The position numbers and the translations under genes were made by a program. DNA of 64,000 nucleotides from Nitrospirae bacterium JdFR-85 (GTDB taxonomy: Bacteria; Nitrospirota; Thermodesulfovibrionia; Thermodesulfovibrionales; JdFR-85). Below the pieces are notes generated by a model. The model did not search any database. It was not told the origin of the DNA and was given only the letters and a program-made list of their open reading frames with translations. The stretch is taken from assembly GCA_002011745.1 (NCBI GenBank), contig MTOU01000027.1:1-64000 (forward strand), in the 5' to 3' direction. This document shows, piece by piece, positions 1 through 7,671 of the stretch (position 1 is the stretch's first letter; each line of letters opens with the position of its first letter).

Positions 1-369
1 TTGACAAGCAAAACTACCTCTGAAGGCACAACTACTTACAGATACTCCTCAAGGGGAGAGTTGCTTGAGGTTGTGTTGCCTGATGGAACAGTTGTCAGTT
101 ACGATTATGATCCAATGGGCAGAAGGATAGCCAAACGGATTAATGGGACAATTGTGGAAAAATACTTGTGGAGTGGCAGGATAAGGCTTCTTGCAGTGTA
201 TGACAGAAATGACAATCTTCTTATGAGATTCAACTATGCAGACGACAGAGTGCCGTATTCAATGGAATACATGGGTCAGACTTATTATCTGGTGTATGAC
301 CAGATAGGTTCATTGAGAGCAGTGGTTGATTCAAGTAGTATGCCAAAGGGAGAAGTCTCTTACAGATGA
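1..369 (+). pseudogene. RHS/YD-repeat protein fragment, 3' remnant
   Basis: The reading frame is open at the window edge, so the gene begins outside. About 120 residues show YD/RHS-repeat signatures: YDYDPMGRR, followed by the aromatic-rich core pattern ending YLVYDQIGSLRAVVD. RHS proteins are large secreted or surface proteins whose conserved core is normally followed by another YDxxG segment and a variable C-terminal toxin or cap. Here a TGA stops the frame right after GEVSYR, before the expected YDxFG step, and no continuation or immunity gene follows. I read this as a decayed 3' end. A genuinely short RHS fragment is the alternative. Confidence 0.6.
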
Positions 370-397
370 GCAAAACTCTAAAATAATTAAAGAAGTT

Positions 398-1513
398 TTA
401 ATTCTCAGATTCACTAATCCTGTTCAACCTCTCAATTCTGTATTCCATAAGTATTTCTATAAATTTCTCGTTCATGATAGGATTCTTCTTCATCCAGTAA
501 AGATGGCTTTCGCATCTACAGTCTGAGGTGCCGAATCCCTTTATTGAGTCATCTGCGGTCTCTCTGATAGCCTCTGAGATGAGACACTCAAGAGGCTCTA
601 ACATCCTTATAGGAAGGGCTTTAATATAATCAGCCTCTTTAACAAGATAATCAATATGCCAGCGGAGAGGCTTTTTCTTTCTAAGGTGTCTGTTTATTCT
701 TGTAGAAAGGGAACCCATGGCAGAACCTACATATAAATAATATCCTCTTCTGAAGTGTATAGACCCTATGGACCCTACACGAATTCTTTTTGAATTGTCT
801 ACTCTTATAAGTAGGATATAACTGCCCCTGTCCTCTGCCTCTTTTTCATATATATACCACGGAATCCTGAGAGGCTTTACCTTAGTATATGAAAGGCTTT
901 CACTCCATCTCAATGCAACAGCAGATATAAAGAGCTTGTGTCTGTTCTCATAGAGTGATTTTGAAAACTCTGGATCTGTATGAAACTCCGGTAGAAAGAA
1001 ATCCACCTCTGGTGAGTGGACAACAAATAGCACTCCACCACCTATGTTTGCAAGTGTTTCTATATGGCTTCTGCCCCTTTTGGTTACTGCATCAGGAAAC
1101 ATAGCAATACGACTTCCAAAGAGGGTACATGATTTTACCTCAAGGAAAACTCTTTTGCTCTTTCGGTTTTCAAGAAGAAAGTCAAACCTATGGTTGGCAT
1201 ATCTGGACTCTTTCTCTCTTATACTGAATTCCTCAAGACCAGGTATAAGCCGATTCAAGATGAGTTCTTCTGCCACAGTATTTGTATAATGGGTATGTAG
1301 CAGTACAGGATGGCCATTCTTCTCTACAGCCCAGACAGTGTAGGGAAGTAACCTGCTCTTTCCTGAACTCCTCTTTATAAACACCCTTCTGCCAGGAAGC
1401 AGAAGCTCCCAGAGTCTGCCAGGATTGGGAAGGTATGCCTTTATATAACGGTTGTCCTTTTTGCAGACTATGGTAAACCGGTTTGGTCTATCAATAAAGA
1501 GTGCCTTCTCCAT
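398..1513 (-). CDS. sfsA: SfsA-family nuclease-like protein fused to a C-terminal GIY-YIG (DUF123) domain
   Basis: Residues 1 to about 230 match the SfsA family (sugar fermentation stimulation protein), an OB-like N-terminus plus a nuclease-like fold: RPNRFTIVCKK, LPNPGRLWELL, and an RFDFLLENR..VFLEVKSCTL core resembling PD-(D/E)XK nucleases. Residues from about 235 to the end match DUF123, a GIY-YIG-like domain (GSYILLIRV..GYYLYVGSAMGSLSTRINRH, later RWHIDYL and a GFGTSDCRCESHL Cys/His patch). SfsA alone is about 230 residues, so at 371 residues this is a fusion. A nucleic-acid function is likely from both folds; the E. coli sugar-regulation role is not established here. It starts 2 bases downstream of the moaC stop, so the two are probably cotranscribed. 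Confidence 0.85.
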   Translation of the reverse strand: MEKALFIDRPNRFTIVCKKDNRYIKAYLPNPGRLWELLLPGRRVFIKRSSGKSRLLPYTVWAVEKNGHPVLLHTHYTNTVAEELILNRLIPGLEEFSIREKESRYANHRFDFLLENRKSKRVFLEVKSCTLFGSRIAMFPDAVTKRGRSHIETLANIGGGVLFVVHSPEVDFFLPEFHTDPEFSKSLYENRHKLFISAVALRWSESLSYTKVKPLRIPWYIYEKEAEDRGSYILLIRVDNSKRIRVGSIGSIHFRRGYYLYVGSAMGSLSTRINRHLRKKKPLRWHIDYLVKEADYIKALPIRMLEPLECLISEAIRETADDSIKGFGTSDCRCESHLYWMKKNPIMNEKFIEILMEYRIERLNRISESEN

Positions 1514-1515
1514 TA

Positions 1516-1995
1516 TTAGGTGATTCTTTTAAACTCACCGCTTTTACCACCTTTTTTTTCCATTAACATCACATCCACAATTGTCATTTCCTTGTCAACA
1601 GCCTTACACATATCGTAAACTGTCAGGGCAGCTATGGTAACGGCTGTAAGAGCCTCCATCTCTACTCCTGTCTGTGCTAAGGTCTTCACACGGGACCTAA
1701 TCTCTATGATGCTTTCTTCGTCTTTTAATTCAAAATCAAGTGCTACAGAGGTGACAGGAAGGGGATGACAGAGAGGAATGAGCTCTGAGGTCTTCTTTGC
1801 TCCCATTATTCCTGCCACTCTTGCTACTTGAAGGACATCGCCCTTTTCAATCCCTGCCTCTTTTATCAATTTCATTGTCTGGGGCTTCATTTTTATTCTT
1901 GCAATGGCAGCTGCCTCACGCTTGGTATGGGGCTTATGAGTCACATCCACCATTTTTGCCCTACCCTTTCTATCTATATGCGTCAGCTCACCCAT
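1516..1995 (-). CDS. moaC: Cyclic pyranopterin monophosphate synthase MoaC
   Basis: MoaC carries out the second half of the first step of molybdenum/tungsten cofactor biosynthesis, converting the MoaA product 3',8-cyclo-7,8-dihydro-GTP to cyclic pyranopterin monophosphate in the cytoplasm. The 159 residues match the full family length. Visible landmarks are the N-terminal [16 protein letters not shown], the active-site segment [14 protein letters not shown], and the [26 protein letters not shown] helix region. The ATG is preceded by GGAGG. A TATAAT-like box lies on the same strand at about 2041-2046. Other moa genes are not in the window; the presence of moaC implies molybdo- or tungsto-enzymes elsewhere. 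Confidence 0.95.
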   Translation of the reverse strand: MGELTHIDRKGRAKMVDVTHKPHTKREAAAIARIKMKPQTMKLIKEAGIEKGDVLQVARVAGIMGAKKTSELIPLCHPLPVTSVALDFELKDEESIIEIRSRVKTLAQTGVEMEALTAVTIAALTVYDMCKAVDKEMTIVDVMLMEKKGGKSGEFKRIT

Positions 1996-2094
1996 TCAGC
2001 ACCTCCTTTTTTCAAGGTTATACAAGAGGATTCCACTCACATTATAACATACAATTGAAAGAAGTCTAATCCATGTAGTATTCTAAGTTACAGG

Positions 2095-2506
2095 ATGAGA
2101 GAGTATTTTAATCATAAAGAATTTCGTAGATGGTTTCAACAGGCTGAACATAATTTTCATTCCGCATGTAGAGATGCAGAAGAAGGAGACTTTGACTGGG
2201 CATGTTTTAAGGCACAACAAGCTGCAGAGCTTGCAATAAAATCCATTATTATAGCCTTTGGCAAGATATCGCGAACTCATTCAGTATATAACTATAGAAT
2301 CCTTAGGATTTAATATTGAACAGTCTCTTTATAGATGTGCAAGAAAATTAGACAAATTCTACATACCTACCAGATACCCTGATGCCATTGGTCTCGGAAG
2401 CCCTTTTGAGAGTTTTGATGAGGATGACTTTAAGATAGCAAGAGATTGTACTGCAAGGATAATTGATTTTGTCAGTTCGGCACTTAGAGATGTTAAAGAT
2501 AATTGA
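2095..2506 (+). pseudogene. HEPN-domain protein, frameshifted
   Basis: Two overlapping reading frames together spell one HEPN-domain protein. The first frame gives an N-terminal helix (FRRWFQQAEHNFHSACRDAEEGDFDWACFKAQQAAELAIKS, quoted in parts: FKAQQAAELAIKS is the family hallmark) through RTHSVYN. The second gives ITIESLGFNIEQSL...ARKLDKFYIPTRYPDAIG...DDFKIARDCTARIIDFV, the usual second half. The frame changes between about 2283 and 2302. HEPN proteins pair with minimal nucleotidyltransferases in toxin-antitoxin-like or tRNA/RNA-modifying modules. The downstream nucleotidyltransferase overlaps its 3' end. A sequencing error would restore the gene; otherwise it is a pseudogene. Confidence 0.75.
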
Positions 2507-2843
2507 ACAGAAACAGCAGCAACAGATAAGACGCTTTCAGGTTGCAAGAGAGTATGCATTAAAGTTGAGGTCTCTGTTTGGTAAAGTCGCGGTTGTTGTG
2601 TATGGTTCAACAGCAAGAGGAGACTTCAACGAGTGGAGCGATATAGATCTTGTGGTCATTTGTGAGGAACTTCCTGTTAAACCTCTTGAGAGGCTTGACC
2701 TACTTTATGAATATTCAGAAGGTATGATTGAACCAAAAGGCTATACTCTTAAGGAGTTTGAAATGATAAAAGAAACACCTTTTGGTAAATTACTCCAGGC
2801 AGAGGGTGTTGTTATAGTAGATGACTTCAGGATTTTTGAATAA
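2490..2843 (+). CDS. Minimal nucleotidyltransferase (MNT) domain protein, partner of HEPN
   Basis: A 117-residue nucleotidyltransferase of the polymerase-beta superfamily. The catalytic signature is intact: VYGSTARGDFNEWSDIDLVV, that is GSxARGDx(4)SDxDL with both metal-binding aspartates. I chose the ATG at 2490, which gives MLKIIEQKQ; it overlaps the end of the HEPN frame by 17 bases and suggests translational coupling. Related antitoxins AMPylate their HEPN partner (known for MntA/HepT); whether this one does is not shown. Since the HEPN partner is frameshifted, this gene may be an orphan. An extra in-frame start lies upstream at 2463 but would sit deeper in the HEPN gene. Confidence 0.85.
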   Translation: MLKIIEQKQQQQIRRFQVAREYALKLRSLFGKVAVVVYGSTARGDFNEWSDIDLVVICEELPVKPLERLDLLYEYSEGMIEPKGYTLKEFEMIKETPFGKLLQAEGVVIVDDFRIFE

Positions 2844-2858
2844 TTGCTCATTTTTTTC

Positions 2859-2888
2859 TTGACTTTCCAATCTACAAAAGGTTATAAC
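2859..2888 (+). promoter_or_regulatory. Sigma-70-like promoter of the cold-shock gene
   Basis: TTGACT at 2859-2864 and TATAAC at 2883-2888 are separated by 18 bases, upstream of the cold-shock gene. The short leader that follows contains CACCTG...CAGGTG at about 2896-2914, able to form a small hairpin, and an AAAGGAGG ribosome binding site. Cold-shock mRNAs often carry structured leaders, but this leader is short (about 45 bases). Confidence 0.6.
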
Positions 2889-2939
2889 AAAAGCACCTGG
2901 ACTTTTCAGGTGTAGCAACAGAAAGGAGGCATTTGTAGC

Positions 2940-3146
2940 ATGTCGTATCAAGGCAAAGTGAAATGGTTCAATGAGACGAAGGGTTATGGTTTCATCCAGA
3001 GGGATGATGGACAAGATTTCTTCGTGCACTACACAGCAATTCAGGGTAATGGATTCAGAACCCTAAGCGAGGGCCAGAGAGTTTCTTTTGATGTGGTTGA
3101 GAGTGAGAAGGGACCAAAGGCAACAAATGTGGTAAAACTTGACTAA
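2940..3146 (+). CDS. csp: Cold-shock protein (CspA family)
   Basis: A 68-residue OB-fold protein with both RNA-binding motifs intact: [15 protein letters not shown] (RNP1) and DFFVHYTAI (RNP2), and the usual C-terminus GPKATNVV. It binds single-stranded RNA/DNA and melts RNA secondary structure in the cytoplasm. It is a single-gene unit: its own promoter lies upstream and a strong terminator follows 11 bases after the stop. The start ATG is preceded by AAAGGAGG. CspA-like proteins are often stress- or growth-phase-responsive, so the subtype cannot be named from sequence alone. Confidence 0.95.
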   Translation: MSYQGKVKWFNETKGYGFIQRDDGQDFFVHYTAIQGNGFRTLSEGQRVSFDVVESEKGPKATNVVKLD

Positions 3147-3157
3147 GCACTCTGTAG

Positions 3158-3182
3158 GGGCCTGCTTCCGCAGGCCCTTTTT
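3158..3182 (+). terminator. Rho-independent terminator after the cold-shock gene
   Basis: GGGCCTGC (3158-3165), loop TTCC, GCAGGCCC (3170-3177), then five T residues. The 8-bp perfect GC-rich stem plus T-run is a textbook intrinsic terminator. Confidence 0.9.
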
Positions 3183-3303
3183 ATAAAACCACTCCAAACG
3201 CATTCCTTTCCTGAATAATGTTAATTAAGCCAAAACTTAAGATTAATTCCCTCGGCACAGATACCTTTGGATTGTGTTGTAAGCAAAATTACTCGTGTAG
3301 ATT

Positions 3304-3600
3304 TTATATCTTTCTGCGGGTTTCTTCAATTACAGTAGAGAGTTTCTCAATAAATTCCCTTGCCATATCAAGTGCTTCTTCTGCATCATTCTTTGAATAG
3401 TCGATGAAATCTTCATAATCAGCATCTTCTCTCAAGGCTTTTAAGATAGAGTATTTTTTAGCAAAATCCTCCTAGAATTGCTCTTGCTTCCCTTATTAAT
3501 TTTTTTGAAAGCATGGTCTTAACTCCTTCGTGAGTTGAGGTCCTGATGTCATAGAGAATGAGCACAGCTCTTGCCATTGCATGGACTGCAAAATGAAGTA
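3304..3600 (-). pseudogene. Degraded HEPN-domain gene on the minus strand
   Basis: Read on the minus strand, two frames give the recognisable second half of a HEPN protein. One reads FAVHAMARAVLIL then DIRTSTHEGVKTMLSKKLI, matching AARALLIL..THEGVITMLSLRFI of the intact HEPN at 3965-4378. The other reads ILKALREDADYEDFIDYSK, then AEEALDMAREFIEKL, matching LLSRRTDVDYGDFDTI..AEDTLTLAEETIKKM. The N-terminal helix and any start codon are missing and the frames are broken by a stop and a shift around 3466-3475. It fills most of the otherwise gene-free stretch 3183-3644. Confidence 0.65.
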
Positions 3601-3644
3601 CAAACATCTATTTGAAGAGACGACTATGTTATAATCCTTTTAAG

Positions 3645-3968
3645 ATGTTTTCATATATTAAAAATAGGCTTCAGAAAATAAGCCAGCAGTTGAAAGAAAG
3701 ATATCCTGATAGGATAGTGTTTATTTATGCCTTCGGTTCAAGGGCAAGGGGAGATTTCAGCGAATGGTCAGACATTGATATACTCATTGTAGTCAAAGAT
3801 AAAGACCCCCAGATAGAAAGAGAGATTATTGGCTTAATTGTTGAGGAAGAAATAACTGTGGGACTTTCTTTTTCTCCAGTTATAAAGGATTTAAAGGTAT
3901 TTGAGAAAGAAAGAGATTTTAAAACGCCCTTTTATGAGAACATCAAAAGGGAAGGAATTCTGTTATGA
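3645..3968 (+). CDS. Minimal nucleotidyltransferase (MNT) domain protein
   Basis: A 107-residue nucleotidyltransferase with an intact catalytic motif AFGSRARGDFSEWSDIDILIVV and the C-terminal PVIKDLKVFEKE..FKTPFYENIKREG tail shared with the protein at 17476-17841. ATG 3645 is preferred: a TATAAT box lies at 3630-3635, only 9 bases upstream, so the mRNA would be leaderless. The next gene (HEPN) overlaps its stop by 4 bases (ATGA), the standard arrangement of an MNT-HEPN pair. Family members act as antitoxins or as RNA/protein nucleotidyltransferases; the role here is not established. Confidence 0.88.
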   Translation: MFSYIKNRLQKISQQLKERYPDRIVFIYAFGSRARGDFSEWSDIDILIVVKDKDPQIEREIIGLIVEEEITVGLSFSPVIKDLKVFEKERDFKTPFYENIKREGILL

Positions 3969-4378
3969 GTCTTTCCAAGGAAGATAAAAAAACACTCAGC
4001 GAGTTAAGAATCAAAAAGGCATATGAATTTCTTGACGATGCAAGAGCAAACCTTAAAGAGGATAGATACAAAACTGCTGTAAACAGGGCCTATTATGCAG
4101 TCTTAAATGCTGCGAGGGCACTACTTATTCTTGAGGGTTCTAATCCTGAAACCCATGAGGGTGTAATAACGATGCTGAGTCTCCGATTTATAAAACCAGG
4201 ACTTTTACCCGTAGAGATCATTAAACATTACAAGAGTCTTCTTTCAAGAAGGACAGATGTAGATTATGGTGATTTTGATACAATAACACCAGAAGATGCA
4301 GAAGACACTCTTACATTGGCAGAAGAGACAATCAAAAAAATGGACAACTTACGAAGATATTTAATAGAGGAACTTTAA
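3965..4378 (+). CDS. HEPN-domain protein, partner of the MNT
   Basis: A 137-residue all-helical HEPN protein, the only intact HEPN of four in the window. Features seen: KKAYEFLDDARANLKEDRYKTAVNRAYYAVLNAARALLI (key residues NRAYYA), THEGVITMLSLRF, and LLSRRTDVDYGDF followed by an AEDTLTLAEE helix. The RX4-6H motif typical of HEPN ribonucleases such as HepT is not seen at the usual place (RRTDVDYGD has no His), so ribonuclease toxicity is doubtful. It is translationally coupled to the upstream nucleotidyltransferase through an ATGA overlap. Confidence 0.85.
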   Translation: MSLSKEDKKTLSELRIKKAYEFLDDARANLKEDRYKTAVNRAYYAVLNAARALLILEGSNPETHEGVITMLSLRFIKPGLLPVEIIKHYKSLLSRRTDVDYGDFDTITPEDAEDTLTLAEETIKKMDNLRRYLIEEL

Positions 4379-4453
4379 TCTTAATCCAGGATTCTCTGTA
4401 GCCTGCCACAGGGATGCAGAGTTATTGAGCTGAAGAATTCCTTCCGGAAGATA

Positions 4454-4459
4454 TATAAT
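4454..4459 (+). promoter_or_regulatory. -10 box of lipA with near-leaderless spacing
   Basis: TATAAT at 4454-4459 lies 10 bases before the lipA ATG and no Shine-Dalgarno sequence is seen. The -35 region (about 4431) is poor. The spacing predicts transcription starting at or very near the start codon. Confidence 0.45.
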
Positions 4460-4469
4460 ATACCTCATA

Positions 4470-5315
4470 ATGAAAAACAAGAGATTACCTGAGTGGATTA
4501 GGCAGTCCCATATAACAGGCAGACACAACACAAAAAGGATTCTGCGTAGTTACAGGCTCTCTACTGTCTGTGAAGAGGCAAGGTGTCCAAACAAGGGATA
4601 CTGCTTCTCAAAGCCTACTGCCACTTTTATGATACTCGGTGATATATGTACCAGAAACTGCCGTTTCTGTTCTGTGAGTTCTGGACAACCCTTGAGAGTT
4701 GACCCTGAGGAGCCTGAAAGGGTAGCACTTGCTGCAAAAAAGATGAAGCTCAGGTTTGTGGTAATAACCTCAGTAACAAGGGATGACCTTCCTGATGGTG
4801 GTGCAGAGCAGTTTGCCAGAACCATCAGAAAGGTGAGAGAATACCTGCCCAAGGCCAAGGTCGAGGTACTTACACCCGATTTTAAGGGCTCCTTTGATGC
4901 CCTGAAGAAAGTTCTTGATGCCGGCCCTGATGTATTTAACCATAACATAGAAACCATCCCAAGGCTTTACAAAAAAGTAAGACCCCAAGCAGACTACAGG
5001 AGGTCTCTACAGGTCTTAAGGATGGCCTCAGAGTACAATCCAATAATACCCACCAAATCAGGACTGATGGTAGGTCTCGGAGAGAGCTTTGATGAGGTCG
5101 TTTCTGTGATGGAAGACCTGAGAGAAGCAGGATGTACCATCCTCACCATTGGACAGTATCTACAGCCAGGGAGAGAGAATCTACCTGTTGTGGAATATGT
5201 AAGGCCTGAGGTCTTTGAGAGATACAGAGATATAGCATTTCAGCTCGGTTTCAGATATGTTGCCTCAGGTCCCCTTGTAAGAAGCTCAATGAATGCAGAA
5301 GAAATGTATGCCTAA
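4470..5315 (+). CDS. lipA: Lipoyl synthase LipA
   Basis: LipA is a radical SAM enzyme that inserts two sulfur atoms into protein-bound octanoyl groups to make lipoyl cofactors for GcvH and 2-oxoacid dehydrogenases. At 281 residues it has the standard length. The auxiliary cluster motif CEEARCPNKGYC (CX4CX5C) and the radical SAM motif CTRNCRFC (CX3CX2C) are both intact, as is the C-terminal RSSMNAEEMY with the conserved RSS. No Shine-Dalgarno is seen and the -10 box sits 10 bases upstream. LipB/LplA and the target proteins are not in the window. It converges with the neighbouring minus-strand cluster, overlapping its last gene by 4 bases. Confidence 0.97.
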   Translation: MKNKRLPEWIRQSHITGRHNTKRILRSYRLSTVCEEARCPNKGYCFSKPTATFMILGDICTRNCRFCSVSSGQPLRVDPEEPERVALAAKKMKLRFVVITSVTRDDLPDGGAEQFARTIRKVREYLPKAKVEVLTPDFKGSFDALKKVLDAGPDVFNHNIETIPRLYKKVRPQADYRRSLQVLRMASEYNPIIPTKSGLMVGLGESFDEVVSVMEDLREAGCTILTIGQYLQPGRENLPVVEYVRPEVFERYRDIAFQLGFRYVASGPLVRSSMNAEEMYA

Positions 5316-6439
5316 GAAGAGATGAATTTCTTTACCATCTCCTTTATCTCTCTCCCGCTCAGATCAACAGGTGGAAGAGGTTCATTACCTACCAAGGCAA
5401 TGATATGCACAAAGGCAGGACCCTTTCCGAGTCTCTTAAGAGTCTTTTTTAAATCTTCCTCAGTAGAGAGTGTCCTTACATTTTTAATACCAAATCCCTT
5501 TGCCACAACCGAGAGATTGCTCACTACAGAGGTATGTGTTGACTGACATCCTGTAGAACCATATACACCATTGTCAATTGCAAGAATTGTCAGATTCGGA
5601 GGTCTCATAAAGGCAACAGTGGCCAGTGTGCCAGGATTCATAAGTAAACTACCATCCCCATCAATCACTACCACCTCTTTATCAGAGCAGAGGGCTATTC
5701 CGAGTCCCAGAGGAGTAGCCATCCCCATGCTACCAAGCATGTAGAAGTTTGAGGGTTGATGAAATAGATGATAGAGCTCTTTTGAGGGAAACCCCAGATT
5801 ACATACCACCACCTTGTCCTTCAGATACCACCTGAGTGTCTTCAGTATCTCATACCGTCTCATACTCGGTCTCGGAAGCATCAGCATTCCTCTGTCAATA
5901 TCACCTGTTTTTGGTCTTTTGCTGACGGTGGATTCTGTGACCTCAAAAGAGTTCTTCCATATTGCAGGATTCAACAGGAAGAAATAGGGCCTCTCTTCTC
6001 TGTACACCATCTTGAGCTTCTCCGGAATCTTTATAAAGTCTCTTCTTGAGTTGACAATGGTGTACCCAAGTTGTGATGCCCTCAGTACAGAGGTGAGTTT
6101 CTTTCCCAAAGGTATCTGGGCCTTTATCTTTTCACCCCTCAGGCCCCTTCTGCTTACGAATACAGCCAGAGGCAGCCTGTAATACACAGTGAGTGAAAGT
6201 AGTGCATTCAGCATATTCCCCACACCTGAGCTCTGGATAAACATCGCAGGTCTTCTACCAGCAAGTGCAGCTCCAGCAGATATACCTACTCCTTCTTCTT
6301 CTCTCGTAACAGGTACATGGATATCAAACTCTCTCAGAAGACATATAAGTCCCTTAATCTTCTCACAGGGAAGAGAAGACACAAAATCCACACCTGCATC
6401 TTTAAGAATCTCTATGAGTTCTGTCTCTGGATACTGCAT
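5312..6439 (-). CDS. comDE: Sulfopyruvate decarboxylase, fused ComD-ComE (coenzyme M biosynthesis)
   Basis: A thiamine diphosphate enzyme of 375 residues with both halves on one chain. The N-terminal (ComD-like) half has TREEEGVGISAGAALAG with the cofactor-activating Glu at about 48, then SSGVGNMLNALLSL. The C-terminal (ComE-like) half has the ThDP/Mg motif VIDGDGSLLMNPG (residues 258-270), then DNGVYGSTGCQSTHT. The family reaction is sulfopyruvate to sulfoacetaldehyde plus CO2. In several archaea ComD and ComE are separate polypeptides. The gene overlaps the upstream cysteate synthase by 28 bases. Phosphonopyruvate decarboxylase is the nearest alternative; the neighbour argues for sulfopyruvate. 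Confidence 0.82.
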   Translation of the reverse strand: MQYPETELIEILKDAGVDFVSSLPCEKIKGLICLLREFDIHVPVTREEEGVGISAGAALAGRRPAMFIQSSGVGNMLNALLSLTVYYRLPLAVFVSRRGLRGEKIKAQIPLGKKLTSVLRASQLGYTIVNSRRDFIKIPEKLKMVYREERPYFFLLNPAIWKNSFEVTESTVSKRPKTGDIDRGMLMLPRPSMRRYEILKTLRWYLKDKVVVCNLGFPSKELYHLFHQPSNFYMLGSMGMATPLGLGIALCSDKEVVVIDGDGSLLMNPGTLATVAFMRPPNLTILAIDNGVYGSTGCQSTHTSVVSNLSVVAKGFGIKNVRTLSTEEDLKKTLKRLGKGPAFVHIIALVGNEPLPPVDLSGREIKEMVKKFISS

Positions 6440-7671
6440 AGCAGTTCTTCCACCTCCTCTGGTGATGCAGTTTTTGATACACAGATGGGAGTAACCTCGG
6501 ATACCTTGTGTTCTGAAGAGAGTCTCTTTTCTCCTCCGCCTGTTATATTCAGAAGCACAGTCTCTGTCTTTTTGATATGACCCTCCTTTGTAGCCTCCAT
6601 CAATGAGGCTACTGCCACTGCAGAGGCAGGTACAATATCCACCCCTTCTAAGGATTCAAAGAGCTCCATTGCCCTGTAGACTTGCTGATTTTCAATACCA
6701 TACATCCTCCCTCCAGTGGCTTTCAAGGCATCATATACTCCACCTATTACAGAGTAGGCAGGATAACGGTTAGAAAGCACTCTTGTGGTTATCCTCGGAA
6801 TGAGTGATGGGTCAAGGTCTTCCTTGGAGAGTTCTCTCTCTCTTCTCTGCCATGCCTTTGTCATTGGTGCAAAGGGTAGATTCTGGGAGAGGTGTAAGAC
6901 AGGAAGCTTTTTCCCGAAACGGCCATCTTTCAGAAGCCTTTCTGCCATCTCCCACACCCCTATTGCGCCTGTACCACTGCCCACGGCCTGAAAATAATGG
7001 TCAGGCATCCTGCCGATTCTCTCCACTGCCTCAAGCAGTACCACCCCAAGGCCATCCCTCTTTGCAATATTTTTTACTCCACCTTCAAAGGGATACCCAA
7101 GATGTACAGCTAGCTTTCTTGCAAACTCAATGCTGTCAGAATAATCGCCATCAGTAAGGGCAACTGTTGGTACTGCTGTAGAGGGTTCCAGATACCACAT
7201 ATCCATGAGACACATGGTAGGAACAACTATGATGACAGAAAAGGATGAAACCAGAGAGAGATGAGCCATCGCTCTTGCAGTGTTACCTGCAGAGGCAACT
7301 ACAAGACCCTCTACCCCATTCTCCCTCGCATTCTGTATTACTACTGCAGCCTCAAGCTCTTTGAAGGTGCAGGTCTTAAGAAGGGCTCCTCTGTCCTTCC
7401 AGTATCCGCTGAAGGCGATATAGAGCTCTTTCAGACCGAGGAAATCTGCCAGTATGCTGGACTTATAAACCACTGGTGAGGGTTGTGAAAAGGAGGCTTT
7501 GTGTACAGGAAGCCAATTAAACCTCCATATCTCTGTGCCACTGCCAGGAGAAAGTATTGGTTCTTCATACTCAGACACAAGAAGGGCTCCACTGCAGTGC
7601 TCACAGAAGGCACAGTATGTATTCTCAAGGACCTTGCCACATCTTCTGCATTTTATTCTAAAATGGCTCAT
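6412..7671 (-). CDS. Cysteate synthase (PLP enzyme, coenzyme M biosynthesis)
   Basis: Cysteate synthase makes L-cysteate from O-phosphoserine and sulfite, the entry to coenzyme M in Methanosarcina-type archaea, and derives from threonine synthase. The 419-residue protein has an N-terminal zinc-ribbon-like segment (Cys 8, 11, 20, 23, 26), the region SGYWKDRGALLKTCTFKELE with the candidate PLP lysine (Lys92, or Lys99), the phosphate loop ASAGNTARAMAH, and the block DHYFQAVGSGTGAIGVWE. From memory, this block, SQNLPFAPM and the YSVIGGVYDAL...LFESLEG region resemble archaeal cysteate synthases more than threonine synthase. It overlaps the hdrD-like gene by 14 bases and comDE by 28. The aspartate aminotransferase that would convert cysteate to sulfopyruvate is not in the window. 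Confidence 0.85.
   Translation of the reverse strand: MSHFRIKCRRCGKVLENTYCAFCEHCSGALLVSEYEEPILSPGSGTEIWRFNWLPVHKASFSQPSPVVYKSSILADFLGLKELYIAFSGYWKDRGALLKTCTFKELEAAVVIQNARENGVEGLVVASAGNTARAMAHLSLVSSFSVIIVVPTMCLMDMWYLEPSTAVPTVALTDGDYSDSIEFARKLAVHLGYPFEGGVKNIAKRDGLGVVLLEAVERIGRMPDHYFQAVGSGTGAIGVWEMAERLLKDGRFGKKLPVLHLSQNLPFAPMTKAWQRRERELSKEDLDPSLIPRITTRVLSNRYPAYSVIGGVYDALKATGGRMYGIENQQVYRAMELFESLEGVDIVPASAVAVASLMEATKEGHIKKTETVLLNITGGGEKRLSSEHKVSEVTPICVSKTASPEEVEELLCSIQRQNS

Noticed and set aside
326-526. A plus-strand frame following the RHS fragment as its continuation
   Set aside because: It is in another frame, overlaps the 3' end of sfsA on the other strand, and its product has no RHS, toxin or immunity pattern.
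6412-7671. Reading the PLP gene as threonine synthase
   Set aside because: The fold and zinc-ribbon-like N-terminus fit both. The block around DHYFQAVGSGTGAIGVWE, the SQNLPFAPM segment and the neighbouring ComDE-like gene favour cysteate synthase. Threonine biosynthesis genes are not nearby. A phylogeny would settle it.
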